This document shows, piece by piece, positions 9,576-17,591 of a DNA stretch of 38,901 bases. The notes beneath the pieces are model-generated. The model saw only the letters and a program-made list of their open reading frames with translations. It had not been told where the DNA came from and searched no databases. Position numbers and translations under genes: made by a program. This DNA is from Candidatus Brocadiaceae bacterium (GTDB taxonomy: Bacteria > Planctomycetota > Brocadiia > Brocadiales > Scalinduaceae), in NCBI GenBank assembly GCA_919901575.1, contig CAKKPF010000174.1, positions 1 through 38,901 of the forward strand, read 5' to 3'. The stretch's first letter is position 1. The number at the start of each line of letters is the position of its first letter.

Positions 9576-11108
9576 ATGAAGAAAGCTGAGCCTGTCACCA
9601 TAGTTATTTTTGGCGCATCTGGTGATTTGACAAAACGCAAATTGATGCCGGCTTTGCTTCAACTGATCATGGACGGTTTACTTGCAGAGAAGACCACGAT
9701 TGTCGGATTTGCAAGGCGTGAAAAATCTCATGAACAATTTCGTGTTGAAGTTGAAGAAGCTTTAGTGGAATTTGCCAGATCTAAGCCTGAGGCAGGATCC
9801 GGCGGATTGAAAGCCTTTAGTTCCTGTTGCTATTACCAATCCGGAAACTATGACAGCAGTAAAAACTTTCATGATTTAAAAAAGCTACTAGATAAACTTG
9901 ATGAAGAACGCGGAATAGATTCTGACAAGGCTAATCGCCTGTTTTACCTGTCTACACCTCCCAACGTTTTCTCCGGAATTATTGCAATGCTTGGCCAGAC
10001 CGGACACATCGCCGATCCAAATGATAAAAACCGTTGGACCAGGGTTATCGTTGAGAAGCCCTTTGGACGAAACCTTGAAACCGCTGTTGATTTAAATAGA
10101 AGTATTTTGTCCGTATTAGATGAGAATCAGGTTTATCGTATTGACCATTATCTGGGAAAGGAAACCGTTCAAAATATAATGGCATTCCGCTTTGGCAATA
10201 GTATATTTGAACCGCTTTGGAACCGCCGCTATGTGAGTCATGTTCATATTACAGTGGCAGAGGCTGTGTGTGTGGAGGGACGCGGCGGCTATTATGACAA
10301 TTCGGGTGCGCTCCGCGACATGGTACAAAATCATATGTTGCAATTATTGTCGCTTATAGCCATGGAACCACCGGCCTCTTTTGCTCCGAATGCTGTACGT
10401 AATGAAAAGGTGAAATTGCTGAGCGCTATTCCTCCCATTAAATCGAATGAGGTTAATGAATATTCCATCCGCGGGCAGTATGCTGCCGGTACAATCAACG
10501 GGAAATTGATTCCGGATTACCTGAGAGAGTCTGGTGTGCAGTCCAATTCTGTAACCGAGACCTTTGTAGCGTTGAAGTTACATGTGGACAACTGGCGCTG
10601 GGCAGGCGTGCCGTTTTACCTTCGTACCGGAAAGGCGCTGACAAAACGTCTTACTGAAGTAAATATTGAATTCAGACAGCCGCCACTTGCTCTTTTCAGT
10701 CATATAAAAAATGACGAGGACGAGAGAGAGCGGGGCCGCATGAAACCCAATATGCTCTCTTTACGGGTTCAGCCGAACGAAGGCATACGCCTGTCCATAG
10801 GCATGAAAGTTCCAGGTCCAAAAATGATTTTAGAACCCAAAGACATGGAATTTTGCTACGAAAACGTTTTTAAAGTAGAGCCGCCGGGAGCTTATGAGCG
10901 CCTGATTTTGGATGCCATATTGGGTGACACCACTCTCTTTATTCGACAGGATGAGGTTGAAGCAGCATGGACGTTAGTGAATGGCATACTTGAGGGGTGG
11001 GCCAGTGAAGAATTGCCCCATATTCACCTTTATCGGGCCGGCACCTGGGGCCCGTATGCTGCTGATGAATTTATTACCAATGATGTAAGAAGAACAGGGG
11101 CTTTGTAA
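9576..11108 (+). CDS. zwf: Glucose-6-phosphate 1-dehydrogenase
   Basis: IFGASGDLTKRKLMPALLQL, RVIVEKPFGRNLETA, YRIDHYLGKETVQNIMAFRFGNSIFEPLWNR, FYLRTGKAL. Confidence 0.97.
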   Translation: MKKAEPVTIVIFGASGDLTKRKLMPALLQLIMDGLLAEKTTIVGFARREKSHEQFRVEVEEALVEFARSKPEAGSGGLKAFSSCCYYQSGNYDSSKNFHDLKKLLDKLDEERGIDSDKANRLFYLSTPPNVFSGIIAMLGQTGHIADPNDKNRWTRVIVEKPFGRNLETAVDLNRSILSVLDENQVYRIDHYLGKETVQNIMAFRFGNSIFEPLWNRRYVSHVHITVAEAVCVEGRGGYYDNSGALRDMVQNHMLQLLSLIAMEPPASFAPNAVRNEKVKLLSAIPPIKSNEVNEYSIRGQYAAGTINGKLIPDYLRESGVQSNSVTETFVALKLHVDNWRWAGVPFYLRTGKALTKRLTEVNIEFRQPPLALFSHIKNDEDERERGRMKPNMLSLRVQPNEGIRLSIGMKVPGPKMILEPKDMEFCYENVFKVEPPGAYERLILDAILGDTTLFIRQDEVEAAWTLVNGILEGWASEELPHIHLYRAGTWGPYAADEFITNDVRRTGAL

Positions 11109-11158
11109 AAGTTTCGTGCTTCGGATTTCTGGTTTGCTGGTATAAGGGGGAGGTATCT

Positions 11159-11323
11159 TTATTTCTCAATGTGGTATTTCCTTTCAAGTAATCTTCCCCA
11201 ATGGGCATTATAAGGATGAACCTTATAAACTGTTGTCTGGTTTTGCACAAGCGGCCTATTTTCATTAGCCCATTTAAAGATTGATCCTTCCGGGTTGTAC
11301 ACATTCGTAAAGCCCATATCCAT
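11159..11323 (-). pseudogene. Truncated duplicate of rhodanese C-terminus
   Basis: Reads MDMGFTNVYNPEGSIFKWANENRPLVQNQTTVYKVHPYNAHWGRLLERKYHIEK*, matching the C-terminus of the rhodanese at 12923-13465; lacks the catalytic Cys region. Confidence 0.8.
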
Positions 11324-11333
11324 ATAATATTTA

Positions 11334-11705
11334 TTAATGGCCTTTACTTCTAATTTCTATTTCTGTTTTGAGAAGCAGTATGTAATGGTCTATTATGGAC
11401 TTAGGAAGCTTATCTAACAAGTCAATTATTTCATCATAATATGGTTTGTGACTGCGGTATTTTTTTGATGGTTCTGCAACCCCGATTGGAGCCTTTCTCT
11501 CCTCTTCATAGAATAGCTTATGGATAGGAATATTGAGAAATTTTGAGATCTTTTCCAGAGATTTTTTTGTATATCCCCTTTTGCCACTTTCAAGAAAGTT
11601 TATATAGCCCTGAGTTAAGCCAGTTCTTAAAGCCAACTCTTCCTGGGTAAGATTCATACTTTGCCTTATTTTTCTCAGGTTTTCTCCTACAATATTCTTG
11701 TTCAT
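11334..11705 (-). CDS. Xre-family helix-turn-helix transcriptional regulator
   Basis: IVGENLRKIRQSMNLTQEELALRTGLTQGYINFLESGKRGYTKKSLEKISKFLNI. Confidence 0.9.
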   Translation of the reverse strand: MNKNIVGENLRKIRQSMNLTQEELALRTGLTQGYINFLESGKRGYTKKSLEKISKFLNIPIHKLFYEEERKAPIGVAEPSKKYRSHKPYYDEIIDLLDKLPKSIIDHYILLLKTEIEIRSKGH

Positions 11706-11714
11706 GCATAATTA

Positions 11715-11737
11715 TACTATAACACTTTATTATAGTA
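11715..11737. promoter_or_regulatory. Candidate operator upstream of HTH gene
   Basis: Inverted repeat TACTATAA-cacttta-TTATAGTA just upstream of the HTH start codon. Confidence 0.45.
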
Positions 11738-11762
11738 CGCAAATACTCGTAGTTATATTCAC

Positions 11763-11790
11763 TTGACACAACATAACTCACAGTTATAAT
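11763..11790 (+). promoter_or_regulatory. Sigma70-like promoter toward the ABC substrate-binding gene
   Basis: TTGACA (11763-11768) - 16 nt - TATAAT (11785-11790); -35 box bracketed by AGTTAT (11751) / ATAACT (11773). Confidence 0.55.
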
Positions 11791-11894
11791 TACGTTAATA
11801 GAGAAATTCCGGTTCTGAGTTTTTCTTATAAAATACGATTAATCCCATAACCATCGTTTGCCATCGGCTGAACATTTTTTAAACCATTCAGAGT

Positions 11895-12869
11895 ATGATA
11901 CATAAATATCTGACATTTCATAGCTTCCTTGTTCCTATAGTATTTTGGCTCATTTCTACATTTCTTTTTCAGATTGTTTTCCATATTCCTGAAGTGATAG
12001 CTAATGAAAATACAGTTATAATTATTCGTGGTCAAGAAATTACGGCCTATAATAAGGTGATTGCGGGTTTTGAAAAAGGATGTAATGAAAGAAATATCTT
12101 CATAGAGAAAATATACGATTTAAAAGGAGATGTAGAAGAAGGCAAGAAAGTTATTCAAAGTATCAAGGCCAATAAACAAAAGCCTGATCTTATCTTTGCT
12201 GTGGGCATACTTGCAGCAGTTCTTTCAAAAATCCAATTTACTAATATACCAATAATATTTTGCATGGTTATCAATCATGAGCGCTTCAATTTACAAGGAG
12301 CTAATATTACGTGTATTTCTACAGAAGTGTCTGTAGAAGATCAATTTGCATTTCTAAAAGAGCTATTTGGCACAGTTAGGAATGTAGGGGTTATTTATGA
12401 TCCTTTGAAGACCAGGAATATCATCTCCAAAGCAATCCCTGTGGCAAAAAAGTTTGAATTCAACCTCATTAAGGCAGAGATTACGTCTAATAAAGAAGTT
12501 ACATCTGCATTAAAGAAAATTGCCAACGAAATTGATGTTCTATGGATAATACCCGATAGTACGGTAATCACAAGAAGTTCACTAAGTGTCATTCTTGAAA
12601 CAGCCTTGAAACATCGTTTGCCAACATTCTGTACTTCAGGCGTAATTGTGAAAGAGGGAGCAATAGCATCCATTTCACCAGATTATACAGACATAGGTAT
12701 TAAGGCGGCACGGATGGCCCAAACATTGTTAAACAGTCCAACGGTTATTTCACTGGGCATTAAACAACCAGACAAATTAAGGTTGTCTTTGAATATTCAA
12801 ACAGCAAACAAAATTGGAATAGACATATCATCCATTCAGTCTCGTCCAAACGTGGTTTTGTATCCTTAA
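11895..12869 (+). CDS. ABC-type substrate-binding protein (ABC_sub_bind family)
   Basis: N-terminal hydrophobic segment; VIIIRGQEITAYNKVIAGFEKG, PDLIFAVGILAA, NVGVIYDPLKTRN, DVLWIIPDSTV, ISPDYTDIGIKAARMA. Confidence 0.85.
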   Translation: MIHKYLTFHSFLVPIVFWLISTFLFQIVFHIPEVIANENTVIIIRGQEITAYNKVIAGFEKGCNERNIFIEKIYDLKGDVEEGKKVIQSIKANKQKPDLIFAVGILAAVLSKIQFTNIPIIFCMVINHERFNLQGANITCISTEVSVEDQFAFLKELFGTVRNVGVIYDPLKTRNIISKAIPVAKKFEFNLIKAEITSNKEVTSALKKIANEIDVLWIIPDSTVITRSSLSVILETALKHRLPTFCTSGVIVKEGAIASISPDYTDIGIKAARMAQTLLNSPTVISLGIKQPDKLRLSLNIQTANKIGIDISSIQSRPNVVLYP

Positions 12870-12922
12870 GGCAACGTAACCGTGATCAGAAAATAAAACG
12901 TTAGTGTTATACGGTAATCTAA

Positions 12923-13465
12923 CTAATCAGCATCAACGTGGTATTTTCTTTCAAGTAAGTTTCCCCAATGGGCATTATAAGGGTGAACCTTGTGAACTGT
13001 AACTTTATCCAGTACCAGCGGCCTTCCTTCATTAGCCCATTTAAAGATTGATCCTTCCATGTTGTATACTTTCGTAAAGCCCATATCCTGTAATTTCCTT
13101 GCCAGGATGGAAGAACGATAGCCTACAGAGCAATAGACAACAATAGGTCTGTCCGGTTTGATATCGGTGAGATGCTTCAGGGGGTCTTTGTTATAAGGCA
13201 AATTCCTTGCTCCCGTAATATGGCTTACGCAAAATTCTTCCCTTGCCCTGGCATCTATTAAAATTATAGACTCACTTTTGGGGTCCGTCAGCCATGAATG
13301 CAGCTCATCAGTCCGGAGTTGTTTGACATCCGGGTACTTATTTCTGATATCTCTTATCACTTCTGTCCAGGTTAGCGCTTCCTGATTGTGTAAGCATCCT
13401 GACATTGTTTCCCGTCCTGTTACGGTTAACATTACGATTAGAATAAAATATCTTTTCTTTTTCAT
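12923..13465 (-). CDS. Exported rhodanese-like domain protein
   Basis: N-terminal signal-like segment; IILIDARAREEFCVSHITGARNLPY, VVYCSVGYRSSILARKLQDMGFTKVYNMEGSIFKWANEG with active-site Cys. Confidence 0.9.
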   Translation of the reverse strand: MKKKRYFILIVMLTVTGRETMSGCLHNQEALTWTEVIRDIRNKYPDVKQLRTDELHSWLTDPKSESIILIDARAREEFCVSHITGARNLPYNKDPLKHLTDIKPDRPIVVYCSVGYRSSILARKLQDMGFTKVYNMEGSIFKWANEGRPLVLDKVTVHKVHPYNAHWGNLLERKYHVDAD

Positions 13466-13742
13466 CTATACAGGTATTTCCTTGAATACAAGGATGAATT
13501 GTAAATTCTCAATAAACTGTGGAAGACCTCCCCTTAATCCCCTCCTTAGATTCTAAAAAAATGTTAGTTAGATTATAGCTAATCAATCCCTTACAACCTA
13601 CTAAATTAAGTGGTATCAATGACATATGATTTTATTAAAAAATCATTGATTTTACAGTTGTATTTGTTATTATGTAATAATCATTATAGATTGTGAGGGT
13701 TTTAAGAACTTTATTATTTTTTTAAAAAGGGGGGATTAGCAA

Positions 13743-14396
13743 ATGTCAATTATGTCAGAGGCATACATGAAGATGTATCCCATGGAGGCTAAAGAGAAGA
13801 AATCTTCCGGTAAGCCTACACCGGTTTTAGATATTCCAGAATTTAAAAAGGCATGGGACCTGCACAGGGAAACGAGTATTGATATCGTGAAGCGCTTTGA
13901 GTATATGGCTCAATGTGTGGGTTTTACTGATAAGGATACAGAGGCGATTAAAGAATCAAAAGAGATTATCGCCGCAAACCTGAATACAATCCTTGATCAT
14001 ATTTATTATGAAAAGCTGATAACCGATCCATGGTTATCCAGGTGGTTCAGGGATGAAACAGGTCAGATTGCCAAGCAATACATTGACGTCAGGAGGGCGA
14101 AGCAGCAAAAGTTTCTTCTCAGGATATTAGAGTGCAAATGGGACGAAGAGTTCTTGAATCATGTTCGCTGGGTTGGCGCTATACATGTTCCCACTTTCGG
14201 GTTGGAAGATCTTTACATACCAATGAGATTGAACATTGCTCTTTGGGGATACATCCATCAATATTTGTTTAATCTGTTTGCCGAGGAACTGAGGAGTGAC
14301 CCTGACAAGCTGCGCAGGATTACTACCGCCTGGACGAAACTCTTCTGGTTGGTTATAGACCTTTATCATATTGAATACTTACCTTCATGGATGTAA
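13743..14396 (+). CDS. Protoglobin-domain protein
   Basis: Resembles globin-coupled-sensor/protoglobin fold: QCVGFTDKDTEAIKESKEIIAANLNTILDHIYYEKLITDPWLSRWF...HVRWVGAIHVPTFGLEDLYIPMRLNIALWGYI. Confidence 0.75.
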   Translation: MSIMSEAYMKMYPMEAKEKKSSGKPTPVLDIPEFKKAWDLHRETSIDIVKRFEYMAQCVGFTDKDTEAIKESKEIIAANLNTILDHIYYEKLITDPWLSRWFRDETGQIAKQYIDVRRAKQQKFLLRILECKWDEEFLNHVRWVGAIHVPTFGLEDLYIPMRLNIALWGYIHQYLFNLFAEELRSDPDKLRRITTAWTKLFWLVIDLYHIEYLPSWM

Positions 14397-14431
14397 CTGG
14401 TACGTAGTAAAAGAATTGTATAATTGTTCAA

Positions 14432-14480
14432 ACCCTCCCCACCGCCTGAAAGACGTAAGTCGTTTAAGCGGGGAGAGGGT
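14432..14480. terminator. Palindromic element between convergent genes
   Basis: ACCCTCCCC ... GGGGAGAGGGT imperfect stem between protoglobin (+) and DUF4438 (-). Confidence 0.4.
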
Positions 14481-14493
14481 GAACTATTATGGT

Positions 14494-15375
14494 TTATTTC
14501 AGTTTTAAATAATGTACTAGATTTGATTTCTTATTAATGACAGGCGTAATCTTTCCTTTGCCGGAGGTGAGTATTGTCATTACACCGGGGCCATGGCCTG
14601 CGATAACACAGTCCGAATGGACTATGATACCGATTGAAATAGCGCCGGTTTTATATATTCGTCCATAGGAGTGGTCAGCGTCAGATATTGCCACGAAATC
14701 TCCAAACCTGAGTGTTCCGAGTCCGGATTTCTTTACTATCTTTTCATCGAACATCTGGATGTCATAGTCGCCGGTGTAGCTATGGCTGGAGCCTAGTCCA
14801 GATCCCATAATTGCTGCCGGGACTATATGAGTTACCGGAAATTTGAGGATACCTTTCGCTTCTTTTACGGGTATCTTCGATAAAAGGCCGGGAGAGATAT
14901 TCATTGCGTGTATGTCAGGATAGTAGTTTGTCAGGATTAATCCTGTGCCATACGCCTTTATCTGCATCTTGTCTCCCACCACCATTTTATCAAGTGTCTT
15001 TGGAGGGAAGTCTACTATCACATGTTCTATACCGCCGTGTTTTCCAGTTACGAAACCTTTTGCTCCCTTGGCGTCTCCTGAGATAATCTTTACTTCATTC
15101 CCGGCGCATGCCAGTGTATTAAGTCCGGCGTTTGGCGACCAGCTTCCTATTGACTTTTCTGTATTAGTTATACTGATTCCGGGTTCCACATGATCAGCAG
15201 CCCAGCCGATGGCAGGGTCTCCAATCCTGACGTTGTAAGTAATTCCTCCAACACTTGGAAGTACAAGTGGTCTGCCGTCAGCGCTGATAACATATGGTGT
15301 GCTGGCAAAGGTGGGGCTTGATATCTGTCCCACTACTGATTGCATCACTAATTTGTCTTTGTTTGTCTTAATCAA
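14494..15375 (-). CDS. DUF4438-family protein
   Basis: QSVVGQISSPTFASTPYVISADGRPLVLPSVGGITYNVRIGDPAIGWAADHVEPG...FGDFVAISDADHSYGR. Confidence 0.82.
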   Translation of the reverse strand: MIKTNKDKLVMQSVVGQISSPTFASTPYVISADGRPLVLPSVGGITYNVRIGDPAIGWAADHVEPGISITNTEKSIGSWSPNAGLNTLACAGNEVKIISGDAKGAKGFVTGKHGGIEHVIVDFPPKTLDKMVVGDKMQIKAYGTGLILTNYYPDIHAMNISPGLLSKIPVKEAKGILKFPVTHIVPAAIMGSGLGSSHSYTGDYDIQMFDEKIVKKSGLGTLRFGDFVAISDADHSYGRIYKTGAISIGIIVHSDCVIAGHGPGVMTILTSGKGKITPVINKKSNLVHYLKLK

Positions 15376-15531
15376 TTTCTAACTCCTTATTTAATCATGA
15401 ATTTCGCACGTCAGCTTAACACATTTATCAATATTCTACCAAATAAATTTAAACATTAATATAGGCTTGACCGTCATACCTCATTCATGTATATTTTTTC
15501 AGCTTATGTGCGGGTTATGAGGAAAATATAG

Positions 15532-16311
15532 ATGGAAACTTTTGGTTTGCTAATGTCCACTATCTTATTCAGGCCGTATGTCTTTGTATTGTTGGGACTG
15601 TATTTCGTTGCCGGTGGTTTGCAGCTTGGGCTTAAGAGAATAACAGTCTTTACCATTCTGGCTTATGTTATTGCATTTATTTCTGAGTATAGCTCTACCC
15701 GTATTGGAATACCTTACGGTTATTACTATTATACGGGTGCAACCCGTGGGAAAGAGTTATTCATTTCCAATGTTCCCTTTATGGACTCACTTTCATATTC
15801 TTTCCTGGGATACTTCAGCTATTCCCTCGCCTTGCTGATGGTTTCTACTGTAACCGGGAAAGGGTGGAGATGTGAACTGCAGAATCCTCCCTTGCATTCT
15901 AAGAAGGTACTCTTCCTTTCTGCAATGTTGTTTGTACTTCAGGATGTGTTAATAGATCCTGTATCTCTCAGGGGTTCTAAATGGTTCCTCGGACAGATGT
16001 ATTACTATCCTGAAAAAGGCATATACTTCGGGGTGCCTTTATCTAATTTTCTGGGATGGTTTCTGGTAGGGCTTGCAATTATATACTGTTTTCAAAAGTT
16101 GGACCGGAAGATGGGGTGGTCTACAGGATGTGCCGGAAATGCCCTTATGGGGCCGGTATTTTATTTTATAAATATGATCTTTATTCTGTCGGTAACATTT
16201 TATATCGGTGAATATCTTATAGGAATGATAAGCCTTTTCATTTTCAGTATACTGTTTTATCTCACTATACTGAAAGTCAGTCGAGCATTTTCAATGAGGA
16301 TAGATAGTTAA
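15532..16311 (+). CDS. Carotenoid biosynthesis protein (CruF-like / DUF422) membrane protein
   Basis: Multi-TM; FISEYSSTRIGIPYGYYYYTGATRGKELFISNVPFMDSLSYSFLGYFSYSLA; DVLIDPVSLRGSKWF. Confidence 0.8.
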   Translation: METFGLLMSTILFRPYVFVLLGLYFVAGGLQLGLKRITVFTILAYVIAFISEYSSTRIGIPYGYYYYTGATRGKELFISNVPFMDSLSYSFLGYFSYSLALLMVSTVTGKGWRCELQNPPLHSKKVLFLSAMLFVLQDVLIDPVSLRGSKWFLGQMYYYPEKGIYFGVPLSNFLGWFLVGLAIIYCFQKLDRKMGWSTGCAGNALMGPVFYFINMIFILSVTFYIGEYLIGMISLFIFSILFYLTILKVSRAFSMRIDS

Positions 16312-16615
16312 TCAAACCCTTTTACATGTCAATTTTTTCCATGACATGACGTTATGCCTGAAGCCAGCCTTGACAAGTCATTTTTTTTCCTTGAAACGAA
16401 AGTATACTGCTGTTAGCATAAAGTACCGGAAGTCTATTGTAATTGAAACCCTTTAACTTACTTACCTGTTAAATCTGCGCATATGGTGTTTGTCCTGAAA
16501 CATAAGAAATACTTACGCAACAGCAATTATATCATTTCACAGTTTCTATCATAGACGTTATTAAGAGAAACCATGTTTGGTTTTAGCGGCTCATATTTGA
16601 AATAAAGGAGGGGAA

Positions 16616-17512
16616 ATGCCGTACAAATTCTTTTGTGTTTCTTTCATATTGATTTTAACAATTTGTACAGAGATGTACGCTGATACTTTAAAGCTGGAAG
16701 GATTTGGAGAAAAGATTGATGTAAAGATACTCGAAATGACTGAGGAGTTTATTAAGGTCGTTGTTCCTCAAAGAGAGATTGGTTCAATAAGCATCAAATC
16801 AGAACACGATGATAAATATCCTGATACGGTCTTCATAAATGTTGATGGTAAAGAGAGTAAGGTGATTTGTAAGATTGTGAAAATATCTAAAAAACCGGGA
16901 AGTATTACATTGCAAATTCCCAGGGAGAGGGTTGCTGCAATACAGATAGCCTTTCCGGGCAATGAGCAGGATACGGACAGTAATAAGAGTGACGCCTTGA
17001 CTGAACGCAGTAGAGAGAGCATGCCTCCACCCGTAGATGCTGAAAAGTTAAAAGAACAAATAAAAGAAGAACTGAGACTTGAGTTTGAAAGAAAGCAGGG
17101 GAAAGATGATATTGCGATTGAAGAAAAAATTAAAGAGGAATTAAGGCTTGAGTTAGAGGATAAAAAGCAAATGGAAGAGGATGCATTTGAAGTAGAGAAC
17201 TATGGCAAGGTGGCAGGCCGTATGCTTTTCAAAGGCAAGCCTCTTCCTGGGTGTCAGGTAAAAATAATTATGCTGGAAAAATGGGGAATATTCGGAAAGC
17301 CGAAGGAAAGCCTGCAATTCGAAACAATTACAGATGATAATGGACGCTACCTTTTTGAAAAAGTACATCCTGGCGGATACAAAATATACTGGAAACCACC
17401 CGGAGAATCTTCCTGGATCAGGAGCATTAAGATGGAGCCGGACATTTTTGTAGAGGCAGGAGAGACTTATCATTTTCACGATAGAGATACAAATATAAAA
17501 ACGGTAAATTAG
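16616..17512 (+). CDS. Exported protein with coiled coil and C-terminal carboxypeptidase-regulatory-like domain
   Basis: Signal peptide; Glu/Lys-rich duplicated segment KEELRLEFERKQ / KEELRLELEDKK; AGRMLFKGKPLPGCQVKI...TDDNGRYLFEKVHPGGYKIYW. Confidence 0.65.
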   Translation: MPYKFFCVSFILILTICTEMYADTLKLEGFGEKIDVKILEMTEEFIKVVVPQREIGSISIKSEHDDKYPDTVFINVDGKESKVICKIVKISKKPGSITLQIPRERVAAIQIAFPGNEQDTDSNKSDALTERSRESMPPPVDAEKLKEQIKEELRLEFERKQGKDDIAIEEKIKEELRLELEDKKQMEEDAFEVENYGKVAGRMLFKGKPLPGCQVKIIMLEKWGIFGKPKESLQFETITDDNGRYLFEKVHPGGYKIYWKPPGESSWIRSIKMEPDIFVEAGETYHFHDRDTNIKTVN

Positions 17513-17591
17513 CACATTTCATGACCGGTTGCTCCGGTTAACTGCCAATTTAGAATGCGTAGAATAAATCAAAACCCGGATATGATAGAAA

